Made by a program: the position numbers and the translations under genes. From an uncultured Porphyromonadaceae bacterium (lineage in GTDB: Bacteria > Bacteroidota > Bacteroidia > Bacteroidales > Paludibacteraceae): DNA of 64,000 bases. Where the stretch lies: positions 1 through 64,000 of the forward strand of contig CASEAJ010000109.1 of the NCBI GenBank assembly GCA_949285425.1, given 5' to 3'. The notes under the pieces are model-generated. The model ran no database searches. It was not told where the DNA came from and saw nothing but the letters and a program-made list of their open reading frames with translations. This document shows positions 46,700-53,947 of this stretch, in pieces. Numbering within the stretch: the first letter of the stretch is position 1; each line of letters begins with the position of its first letter.

Positions 46700-48429
46700 C
46701 AATTTTGAACAGAAGACGCATTTTTCTTCAACTCCTCTTCTTCCAGCACGCGGTAAGCCACTTTCCCCACAAGCGTCTTGGGCAGTTCGCTTCTGAATTC
46801 AATGTCATACGGCATGGCATATTTGGCAATGTACTTGCGGCAGTATGCCAGCAACTCGTCCTTCGTTTCCTGCGAGGGAGCATATCCGGGCTTGAGCATG
46901 ACGAATGCCTTCACCTTCTGCATCTTGTATGGGTCGGGCACACCTATGATACAACTCATCTGCACTTTTTCATGCGCGTCCAGAATGTTTTCAAGCTGTG
47001 CCGGATAGACATTGTAGCCCGAAGCGATGATCATCCGCTTTATGCGGCCCCTGAAATATACAAAACCCTGCTCGTCCATGCATCCAAGGTCGCCGGTGTA
47101 AAGCCAGGTCAGACCGTCGGCATGCTTGCGCAAGGCCTTTTCGGTTTCTTCGGGCTTGTTGTAATAACCGCCCATCACCGTAGGACCGGCAAGCACTATT
47201 TCGCCTTCCTCGCCATAAGGCAGTTCCTCTTCCGTATCGGGCTTCACAATCTTGAAATAAGTATCGGGGAAAGGTATGCCAATGCTGCCCTCTTTCTGCA
47301 ACTTCACCGGTGTAAGGCAGCAGGCGGTCACACATTCGGTGGTGCCGTATCCTTCCCTCACCTTGATAGTTGCCTTGTGGTCGGCCAGGAACTGGTCCAT
47401 CTTCTTCTTGAGTTCTATGGACAGCGAATCACCTCCCGAAAACACACCTTTGAGATGGGAGAAGTCGGCACGTTCCATATTCGGCAGGCGGAGCATGGCT
47501 TCATAAAGCGTAGGCACGCCGGCAATGAAGTTGCACTTGTACTTCGTAATGAGCTTGGAATAGCTTTTGGGCGTAAAGCGAGGCACAAGCACGCAGCGTC
47601 CTCCTTTGGCCAGCATGGTGTGGATGCAGACTCCCAAACCGAAACCGTGGAATATAGGCATGGCGGCCAGCATCCTGTCGCCCGGAACAAACATGGGGTT
47701 GGTGGCCACCACCTGTTCGGCCAGGGCGTTGAAGTTGCGGTTGGTGAGCACAATGCCCTTGGTTGTACCCGTAGTGCCTCCCGAATAAAGGATAACGGCA
47801 GGGTCATTGTCATCACGTTCCACCCGGTAATTGTAGAAACAGCATTTCGACAGTTTCATGAAGTCCTTCCAGCGGATGACGGGCGCATCTTCAGGAATCT
47901 TGGCTATCTTGTAACCCTCGGTAATCATGTATCCGGCCTTGAGCGGCTGGGCCAGTTCGTCCTTGATGCTGGCAAGAATGACGTTGACAATGCCGGTATT
48001 CTTGCGGATAGCCTCTATTTTGCCATAGAACTGGTCAAGCGTAACTACGGTGACACTGTTGGACTCGTTGAGATAGAACTCTATCTCCTTCTCACTCGAC
48101 AGCGGGTGCACCATGCTCGCCACACCACCTATGAGGTTAATGGCATAGAACATGTAAATGGCCTGCGGGCAGTTGGGCATGGCGACGGTCACACAGTCGC
48201 CTTTGCGGATGCCAATAGTCTTCAGGGCCTTGGCACATTGCTCTATATTCTTTATCATTTTGGCATAAGTGGTCGACTTGCCCATGAAGTCGAAAGCCAC
48301 ATTCTTCGGATAGCGGGCTGCAACGGAAGCGACCATGTTGAACATGGAGCCCTTGAAATAATCCAAATGCACAGGCACACCTTCTGTGTAAGGGTACCAC
48401 GGTGTCTTTACGGAACAGTTATCTGACAT
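46699..48429 (-). CDS. Acyl-CoA/acyl-ACP ligase (AMP-forming)
   Basis: The 576-aa ANL-superfamily enzyme activates a carboxylic acid, probably a medium or long-chain fatty acid, with ATP and then CoA. Motifs: P-loop YSGGTTGTTKG (215-225), YGTTECV (A5), YTGDLG (A7), GRIKRMIIASGYNVYP (A8) and catalytic Lys556 in TLVGKVAYR (A10). No signal peptide. It is translationally coupled to the PlsC-type acyltransferase downstream, which suggests that the activated acid feeds a lipid-assembly step: fatty-acid scavenging into phospholipid or an unusual lipid. A weak -7 (TATCTTCG on the minus strand at 48456-48463, one mismatch) lies upstream. Confidence 0.92.
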   Translation of the reverse strand: MSDNCSVKTPWYPYTEGVPVHLDYFKGSMFNMVASVAARYPKNVAFDFMGKSTTYAKMIKNIEQCAKALKTIGIRKGDCVTVAMPNCPQAIYMFYAINLIGGVASMVHPLSSEKEIEFYLNESNSVTVVTLDQFYGKIEAIRKNTGIVNVILASIKDELAQPLKAGYMITEGYKIAKIPEDAPVIRWKDFMKLSKCCFYNYRVERDDNDPAVILYSGGTTGTTKGIVLTNRNFNALAEQVVATNPMFVPGDRMLAAMPIFHGFGLGVCIHTMLAKGGRCVLVPRFTPKSYSKLITKYKCNFIAGVPTLYEAMLRLPNMERADFSHLKGVFSGGDSLSIELKKKMDQFLADHKATIKVREGYGTTECVTACCLTPVKLQKEGSIGIPFPDTYFKIVKPDTEEELPYGEEGEIVLAGPTVMGGYYNKPEETEKALRKHADGLTWLYTGDLGCMDEQGFVYFRGRIKRMIIASGYNVYPAQLENILDAHEKVQMSCIIGVPDPYKMQKVKAFVMLKPGYAPSQETKDELLAYCRKYIAKYAMPYDIEFRSELPKTLVGKVAYRVLEEEELKKNASSVQN

Positions 48430-48572
48430 AGTTACAAATTAATACATTTATCTTGCGAAGATAATCAAATTAATCTGTCCGAAGAATAAAAAAACACCTT
48501 TTAGCATCCATGAACATTCACTTTCCATCCTGGCCGCACAGGTTTGTTTTTCCGACAGCCAATATTCTAAGA

Positions 48573-48726
48573 CCCACTATAGTGAGTTGTACAACCCACT
48601 ATAGTGGGTTATATAACTCACCACTGTGGGTTATACAACTCACTATAGTGGGTCGTAGAATTCGTAGTAATAGGTTGCAAAATTCGTGGTAGTGAGTTAT
48701 AGAATTTATAGTAGTGGGTTATAAAA
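48573..48726. repeat. 22-bp dyad array 3 (seven units)
   Basis: Seven contiguous 22-bp units start at 48573, 48595, 48617, 48639, 48661, 48683 and 48705. The best copies contain CCCACTATAGTGGG, a 14-bp palindrome, followed by a TTGTACAA-type palindrome whose centre is 11 bp further on. Units 5-7 are more diverged (TAGTAATAGG, GGTAGTGAG, TAGTAGTGGG) but keep length and phase. The array is gapless, so not CRISPR. It lies about 110 bp upstream of the ligase -7 candidate. Confidence 0.88.
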
Positions 48727-48744
48727 TTCACGCCGTCAAAGAGC

Positions 48745-48787
48745 GATGAACAATGAACGATGAATAATCAAACATTCAACATTAACC
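48745..48787. repeat. Short heptad-period inverted repeat
   Basis: GATGAAC/AATGAAC/GATGAAT (48745-48765) is followed by ATTCAAC/ATTAACC (48774-48787), inverted and with the same 7-bp period. It lies 18 bp from the end of dyad array 3. Confidence 0.6.
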
Positions 48788-48821
48788 CGTACTTCCGCCG
48801 CAATAAAATGTTTAGCACAAG

Positions 48822-48849
48822 GTAGGGGTCGAACATTTTCGACCCCTAC
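48822..48849 (-). terminator. Perfect hairpin after the kinase gene
   Basis: GTAGGGGTCGAA (48822-48833) pairs perfectly with TTCGACCCCTAC (48838-48849) around a CATT loop. It lies 61 bp beyond the stop of the kinase gene (48911). The T-rich stretch after it is weak, but a terminator role is the most likely. Confidence 0.65.
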
Positions 48850-48910
48850 AGGTTGACTACGGAGACTTCCCGCTACAATAACATTATTACATAAGGGAGA
48901 TGGATGCGGG

Positions 48911-50581
48911 TCAATAGCGGAAGCTGCTTCCTCCCACAAATTCGCGCAACAGCGAAGTCGGCGGAATCTCCCAGTCGGGTATGGAGACGAAATAGTTCAG
49001 GAACTTCAGCAGGCGGTGTGCTTCGGTGTACTCGTCACAATACTTGGGTACCTCTATCAGAATCGGCTCTGCGTGACGCTTCAGCACGGCCAATTCGAAC
49101 AGCAAAGCCGAGTTGAACATCACGTCGGCATTTTCCTGGTAGGGGAATATCCACTTTTCCTCTCCCTTGCGCACGCTGCCCCAGCGGGCAATGGTTTCCT
49201 GCGCCGAATAGCTGCGGTAACGGTAGTCGCGGATAATCCTGCGCAACAGACGCACATCGGTGGTCGGAATCCAGTTGTGGTTGTCAATCGAAATGGTGGT
49301 GAGGGCCGACACGTATATCTTGAACACCGCTTCGGCAGGCACATCGCGAATGAGCGAAGGGTTCAACGCATGAATGCCTTCGATGATGAGAATGCTGTCC
49401 TCGGTCAGACGCATTTTGTCGCCCTTGTACGTGCGCCGGCCTTCGGCAAAGTCAAACGTGGGCACCTCCACCTCCTCGCCGGCCAGCAGTTTCTTCAGAT
49501 GGCTGTTGAACAGGTCGATGTCGAGCGCGTCGATGTGTTCGAAGTCCCAGTCGCCGTTCTCGTCGCGGGGAGTGTCCTCGCGGTTCACAAAGTAGTTGTC
49601 GAGCGAAAGCGGCACGGGACGCACCTTGCTCACCATGAGCTGTATGGACAGCCGCTTGCTGAACGTGGTCTTGCCCGACGACGACGGACCCGACACAAGC
49701 ACGAAGCGCACCGGCTTCTCGCGCTGCACAATCATGTCGGCAATCGAAGCCACTTTCTTTTCGTGCAAAGCCTCGGTCACCTTAATCAGGTCGAACGCCC
49801 GTCGGTTGCGGCACAGGTTGTTGAACTGGCTCACGTTGTTGATGTGCATAATCTTGTTCCATCCTACGTACTCGTTGAATATCTCGTACATTTTGGGCTG
49901 CGGCACAATGTCCTCCAACCGCGAAGGGTCGGTGCGGTTGGGAATGCGCATGAGAAAGCCCTCGTACATCGGCACGAAGTCATATAGATAAAGGTAATCG
50001 GTCGATGGCATCAGCACGCCGGTGTAATAGTCTATGAAATCGTCCATGCGGAAATAGCGCGAATACGGCCGGCCGAAAGTTTCGAAAAGCGACACCTCGT
50101 TTTCCCGTTCCTTTCCGGTGTCAAACAGCTTCATCACTTCGGTGGTCTGTTTTTCCTCGCTGTAAATGCGCTTCTTCTGCGCCACAATGGCATCCACCCG
50201 CTCTTTGATGCGCTGCACGATTTCGGGCGTCAGCGGTTCGCCCAGGTCTTCGAGCGTGCAGTAATAGCCCTTTGAAATGGGGTGTTCTATGCGCAGGGTA
50301 GCCTGCGGGAACAGTTCCGACACGGCTTTTGCCAGCACCATGCTCAACGTGCGCACATACACACGCATGCCCGACGGCGACGTCAGGTCGATGAACTCGA
50401 TGTCCTTCGGCTTGTACACCAGAAAATTCAAATCCTCTACCTTGTAGTTGACACGCGCTGCCACCACCGGGTAAGGCAGCTCTATGCGAAGGTCGTCGCG
50501 TATCTCAAGCAGCGAAATGCCTGCCGGATACACATGATACGACTTCGTGTTCTTGCAATAAACCGTTATCTCCTTTTCCAT
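48911..50581 (-). CDS. TGS-domain uridine kinase-like ATPase
   Basis: The 556-aa protein has an N-terminal TGS-like domain (about 1-70), a threonyl-tRNA-synthetase-like second additional domain region (about 75-190) and a C-terminal P-loop kinase domain of the uridine kinase/phosphoribulokinase type (about 285-480). Walker A is SGPSSSGKTT with Lys304; LSLDNYFVNREDTPRDENG is the typical nucleoside-binding stretch, and ILIIEGIHALNP holds Walker B. The N-terminal half resembles a ThrRS editing region but lacks any aminoacylation core. Phosphorylation of uridine or cytidine is likely but a different small substrate is possible. It is transcribed alone. Confidence 0.88.
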   Translation of the reverse strand: MEKEITVYCKNTKSYHVYPAGISLLEIRDDLRIELPYPVVAARVNYKVEDLNFLVYKPKDIEFIDLTSPSGMRVYVRTLSMVLAKAVSELFPQATLRIEHPISKGYYCTLEDLGEPLTPEIVQRIKERVDAIVAQKKRIYSEEKQTTEVMKLFDTGKERENEVSLFETFGRPYSRYFRMDDFIDYYTGVLMPSTDYLYLYDFVPMYEGFLMRIPNRTDPSRLEDIVPQPKMYEIFNEYVGWNKIMHINNVSQFNNLCRNRRAFDLIKVTEALHEKKVASIADMIVQREKPVRFVLVSGPSSSGKTTFSKRLSIQLMVSKVRPVPLSLDNYFVNREDTPRDENGDWDFEHIDALDIDLFNSHLKKLLAGEEVEVPTFDFAEGRRTYKGDKMRLTEDSILIIEGIHALNPSLIRDVPAEAVFKIYVSALTTISIDNHNWIPTTDVRLLRRIIRDYRYRSYSAQETIARWGSVRKGEEKWIFPYQENADVMFNSALLFELAVLKRHAEPILIEVPKYCDEYTEAHRLLKFLNYFVSIPDWEIPPTSLLREFVGGSSFRY

Positions 50582-50752
50582 AATTCATGTTGATTTATGC
50601 CTGATAAAACAATCGGGAGGGGAGGTTTGTTCAAAAAAGAGAGTACGTTTCCGCAAATGATTTCCTCAGAAAAAAACAACTGTTTTGCAAATAATCATTC
50701 ATACTATTTTTGTATCCCTACCCTTTGTGCGGACTTCCTGTCCTTTCATTCA

Positions 50753-50925
50753 TACCCCCTCCCCGCTTTGCGGTACTCCCCCTACCTTAGTGGGAGAATG
50801 AGAAATGAACTGTGTGGCAGAGAAAGAAAACGGAAAATCAAAAACCGGCAATCAGATACCTTATAGACGAAACATTTCCAGCTCTCCCCCTGGGTTAGGG
50901 GGAGTACCCGTAGGGGGTAGGGGTA
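50753..50925. repeat. CTCCC-type inverted-repeat element
   Basis: Left arm about 50753-50798 (TACCCCCTCCCC, GGTACTCCCCCTA, AGTGGGAG) is an imperfect inverted copy of right arm 50883-50925 (CTCCCCCTGGGTTAGGGGGA, GTACCCGTAGGGGG). The right arm also folds on itself: CTCCCCCT and AGGGGGAG at 50883-50903. About 85 bp separate the arms. A decayed MITE-like element or terminator; the remaining 50582-51061 sequence shows no gene. Confidence 0.6.
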
Positions 50926-51061
50926 CGAACAAGCCAAAGAAAAGAGGTATATTTATATACGCTGAATAGTTGCCGTACATTATGGTAATGTACAGTACAT
51001 TTTAAATTCCAAAGAGAATCATTATATTCGCTTTTTTTGCGAGTGCGCGGAAAGGGAATTG

Positions 51062-51069
51062 TATCTTTG
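51062..51069 (+). promoter_or_regulatory. -7 promoter element of the HigA-type gene
   Basis: TATCTTTG matches TAnnTTTG; a TTTG lies 22 bp upstream (51036-51039). The start codon is 35 bp downstream. Confidence 0.65.
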
Positions 51070-51072
51070 CAG

Positions 51073-51094
51073 TTGTAAAACAACAGATTTACAA
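51073..51094 (+). promoter_or_regulatory. Probable autoregulatory operator
   Basis: TTGTAAA (51073-51079) and TTTACAA (51088-51094) form a perfect inverted repeat with an 8-bp spacer. It lies between the -7 element and the start codon of the HTH regulator, where binding would block transcription. HigA-type proteins commonly repress their own promoter. Confidence 0.55.
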
Positions 51095-51103
51095 GTAAGG
51101 AAT

Positions 51104-51445
51104 ATGGATACAGATAAGAATAACAATGAAATATGCGCAGGCAAACTGACACCGGCTTACCCGACGCATCCAGGAGAAATTCTGAAAGAAGAAATTGAAT
51201 ACAGGGGCATTTCACAACGGAAGCTGGCAACACAGATGGGCATACAGTATTCCGTCTTGAACGAGATATTGAACGCCCACCGTCCCTTGACTGAGAAAAC
51301 GGCATTGCTGTTTGAGGCCGCATTGGGCGTGGATGCCGAACCATTGATGCGCCTGCAACTGAAGTACAATATGCTTACCACCCGCAATGACAAGTCGTTT
51401 ATGGAACGACTTGCGCAAGTCCGCAAGGTAGCTGCCGTTTTATGA
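51104..51445 (+). CDS. higA: HigA-type XRE-family antitoxin-like regulator, orphan
   Basis: The 113-aa protein starts at the ATG 51104 (the open frame from 51059 crosses the promoter). PTHPGEILKEEIEYRGISQRK is the start of the HigA-type helix-turn-helix, followed by LATQMGIQYSVLNEILNAHRPLT in pieces and a C-terminal helical part. It matches the HigA antidote family in length and layout. No HigB toxin gene is visible on either side: upstream 50582-51061 has no suitable frame and downstream is a TonB-receptor gene. It is thus either a solitary regulator or the remnant of a lost toxin-antitoxin pair. The inverted repeat before the start supports autoregulation. Confidence 0.85.
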   Translation: MDTDKNNNEICAGKLTPAYPTHPGEILKEEIEYRGISQRKLATQMGIQYSVLNEILNAHRPLTEKTALLFEAALGVDAEPLMRLQLKYNMLTTRNDKSFMERLAQVRKVAAVL

Positions 51446-51584
51446 TGTTAAGGAAATACAAAAAAATAAGTTGTTACTTTTTGAGGATTGTTTTTTTGTC
51501 TTTCCTAAATTCATAGATTCCAATTGAGTAAACCCAAATCAGTCATTAGAATTTGGTTAAAAATGCATTACAAATGTTAAAAAT

Positions 51585-51593
51585 GGGGGGGGG
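51585..51593 (+). promoter_or_regulatory. G9 tract upstream of the TonB-receptor-like promoter
   Basis: Nine consecutive G residues end 25 bp before the -7 element (51619-51626), at about the place of the -33 box. Homopolymer length changes by slippage could alter promoter spacing. The sequence shows the tract; any phase variation is inferred. Confidence 0.4.
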
Positions 51594-51618
51594 TAAAACG
51601 TACGTTCCTCTTTCGCCC

Positions 51619-51626
51619 TACCTTTG
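51619..51626 (+). promoter_or_regulatory. -7 promoter element of the barrel protein
   Basis: TACCTTTG matches TAnnTTTG. It is 23 bp before the ATG at 51650, leaving a very short leader and supporting that start over an in-frame codon at 51626. Confidence 0.6.
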
Positions 51627-51649
51627 TGGCTGCCACACGACATATAGGT

Positions 51650-53764
51650 ATGAAACTCCTCCACAGAACCACTCCGCACATAGACAGTGCCATCATAGCC
51701 TGCCTGCTTTGCGCTCTGACCTGCACAGCCGTTCGGGCACAGGACACACCGCAACAGCAACCGTCCGACAGTCTGAACATAGACGCCATGTTCCGCGACC
51801 TGCCCGAAATCATGGTCAAGGGCGAACGCCCCGCCGCCAAAATGGAAAAAGGCCGCCTCACCTACAACATGCCGCTGCTGCTCGAACGTCTGCCGGCCGA
51901 TGACGCATTCCAGGCCCTCGGCAACATTCCCGGTATCAGCATCCAGCAGGAAGCCGTCACCTTTGCTGGGCAGCCCGTCACCCTCATCATCGATGGCAAG
52001 GTGACCACGCTAAGCCACGAACAGGTGGTGGAACGGCTCAAGTCCATGCCGGCCGACCGCCTGGCCAAAGCCGAAGTCATGCTTTCGGCACCTGCACGCT
52101 ACCACGTGCGCGGAGCGGTCATCAACATAGTGACCCAGGACCAGGGCAAAGAAGAACACCTCGCCGGACAACTGCAGGGAGCGTATGACCAGAACAAATA
52201 TGCCGGCGCACAAGGCAAAGGAAACCTGCTTTACGTGAACGGCAAGTTAAGCGTCGATGCCGACTATGCCTACCGGTACGGCCACAGCTACGCCGAAGCC
52301 ATGAACGAAGCGCAACATCCGTTGGGCGACGAACGGGTGCCCTATGCCGACCACACCACTAACGACTCCCGCTTCAGCAAGCACTTCTACCGTGCCGGAC
52401 TGGACTATGCCTTCGCCGAAAACCACAGCCTGAGCCTGGCCTACACCGGCAGCTACACCGCCGACCGCTCGCACAACCAAACTACCGGCAGCAGCGTGTC
52501 GCAGCAAAACACCCAAGGACACACCAGCCTGCACAACGCCGACCTGGCCTACAACCTGCCCTTCGGACTGCAAGTCACCGCCTCGTACACACGCTACGAA
52601 TCGCCGCAGGACCAGATGCTCGACGGACGGCTGGGCGACACCGAACGCAAACTCACGGCCAGCAGCAACCAGCTGATAGACCGCTGGCTCGTGGCTGCCG
52701 ACCAGACGCACGCGCTGAACCGAGGATGGGGAATCTTCTACGGGGCCAAAGCCCAGTTTTCAACCCAAAACAGCTACCAGACCACCTGCACGCCCGACGG
52801 ACAGATATTGCCCGAAGCCACCAGCAGCCTGCATACGGAAGAACGCATAGTGAACGCCTATGCCGGATTCAGCAAACAAATCGGCGAGCGCATCAGCCTC
52901 GATGCCTCCGTGGCAGCCGAAAACTACCGCACTCCGCAATGGAACGAATGGCGCATCTACCCCACCCTCAACGCCCTGTGGCGCGTGAACGACCGGCATC
53001 TGCTCAACCTTTCGTTCAGCTCCGACGCCCAATACCCAAGCTACTGGAGCACCATGAGCGGCATATACTATTCGTCCGTCTACACCGAAGCGTGGGGCAA
53101 CCCCGACCTGAAACCCGCCAGCAACTACAACACCTCGCTCATGTGGCAGTTTGACAACCGTTACACCTTCGTGGCATTTGCCAACCTACGGCCCGGATTC
53201 TTCGTGCAGCTGCCCTACCAGCCGACCGACCGCATGGCCGTCATCATGCGCGAAGTGAACTTCGACCACCGCAACACCTACGGCCTGCAGGCCATGGCAC
53301 AGTTCTCGGCCGGCACGTGGCTCTACGGCAACGCCTTCCTCGCCGGCCTGTACACCCACGACCGCTGCGACACGTTCTTCGACCTTCCCTTCAACCGCCG
53401 CAAACTATCCGCCATAGCCGGAGGCACGGCATCGGCCCGGCTGAGCCGGCGCACCGACCTGCGCTTCACGCTGAACCCCTTCTTCCAGTCGGGCGCCATA
53501 CAGGGAGTGTATGACATAAAGGCCATGTTCACACTCAACGCCTCGCTGCGCTGGGCTTCGGCCGACAGCCGGTGGAACATCACCCTCTCGGGCAACAACC
53601 TGACCAACCGGCATTTCAACACACGCTCGGTGTGGGGCAACCAGCACTTCGTCATGAACGTGTGCCAGGACTGGGTCAGCGGCTCGCTCACACTGACCTG
53701 GAAATTCGGCAACTACCGGCAGAAAGAAACCCGCCAGGTCGACACCTCGCGCATGGGACACTGA
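51650..53764 (+). CDS. TonB-receptor-like outer-membrane beta-barrel protein
   Basis: The 704-aa protein has a signal peptide (about 1-30) and a TonB plug-like region: DLPEIMVKGERPAAKME, QALGNIPGISIQQEAVTFAG, VTLIIDGKVTT and GAVINIVTQDQG. A large barrel with alternating aromatic/Gly strands follows (FYRAGLDYAFAENHSLSLAY, YRTPQWNEWRIYPTLNALW and others), ending LTWKFGNYRQ. This fits the OMP_b-brl family of Bacteroidota: related to TonB-dependent receptors but without a SusC-type regulatory domain or SusD partner. The ligand is unknown. The gene is monocistronic, with the promoter just upstream and a terminator at 53832. Confidence 0.85.
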   Translation: MKLLHRTTPHIDSAIIACLLCALTCTAVRAQDTPQQQPSDSLNIDAMFRDLPEIMVKGERPAAKMEKGRLTYNMPLLLERLPADDAFQALGNIPGISIQQEAVTFAGQPVTLIIDGKVTTLSHEQVVERLKSMPADRLAKAEVMLSAPARYHVRGAVINIVTQDQGKEEHLAGQLQGAYDQNKYAGAQGKGNLLYVNGKLSVDADYAYRYGHSYAEAMNEAQHPLGDERVPYADHTTNDSRFSKHFYRAGLDYAFAENHSLSLAYTGSYTADRSHNQTTGSSVSQQNTQGHTSLHNADLAYNLPFGLQVTASYTRYESPQDQMLDGRLGDTERKLTASSNQLIDRWLVAADQTHALNRGWGIFYGAKAQFSTQNSYQTTCTPDGQILPEATSSLHTEERIVNAYAGFSKQIGERISLDASVAAENYRTPQWNEWRIYPTLNALWRVNDRHLLNLSFSSDAQYPSYWSTMSGIYYSSVYTEAWGNPDLKPASNYNTSLMWQFDNRYTFVAFANLRPGFFVQLPYQPTDRMAVIMREVNFDHRNTYGLQAMAQFSAGTWLYGNAFLAGLYTHDRCDTFFDLPFNRRKLSAIAGGTASARLSRRTDLRFTLNPFFQSGAIQGVYDIKAMFTLNASLRWASADSRWNITLSGNNLTNRHFNTRSVWGNQHFVMNVCQDWVSGSLTLTWKFGNYRQKETRQVDTSRMGH

Positions 53765-53831
53765 CACGCACATCCGCACCAGGGCCGGCAAGTGGGCGGA
53801 AAACCTGCCGCAACACACGTACAAAACAGCA

Positions 53832-53868
53832 AACAAGGCTGCCTCGTTTTTTTCGGGACAGCCTTGTT
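53832..53868. terminator. Intrinsic terminator
   Basis: AACAAGGCTG (53832-53841) pairs with CAGCCTTGTT (53859-53868). The T7 run lies in the loop side (CGTTTTTTT), so this is an unusual layout, but it marks the end of the barrel gene, between convergent genes. Confidence 0.6.
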
Positions 53869-53881
53869 CGTTTCACCCGAG

Positions 53882-53945
53882 GGTGTATCAAAATGCACTC
53901 TCTTTCATGTTTCGGTAAGGTGCATCTTACCCATTCTGATACACC
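53882..53945. repeat. Inverted repeat at the convergent junction
   Basis: GGTGTATCAAAATG (53882-53895) pairs with CATTCTGATACACC (53932-53945) at 13 of 14 positions. The loop has its own stem GGTAAG...CTTACC (53914-53931). It lies just beyond the stop of the C10 protease and belongs with 39082-39201 and 41361-41420. Probably its terminator. Confidence 0.65.
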
Positions 53946-53947
53946 GT

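Noticed and set aside
46705-48426. 573-codon plus-strand open frame
   Set aside because: Exactly antisense to the acyl-CoA ligase, which has all its motifs; the antisense frame has none.
50582-51061. HigB toxin gene upstream of the HigA-type gene
   Set aside because: No frame of suitable length with RelE/HigB features on either strand. The sequence is mostly inverted repeats.
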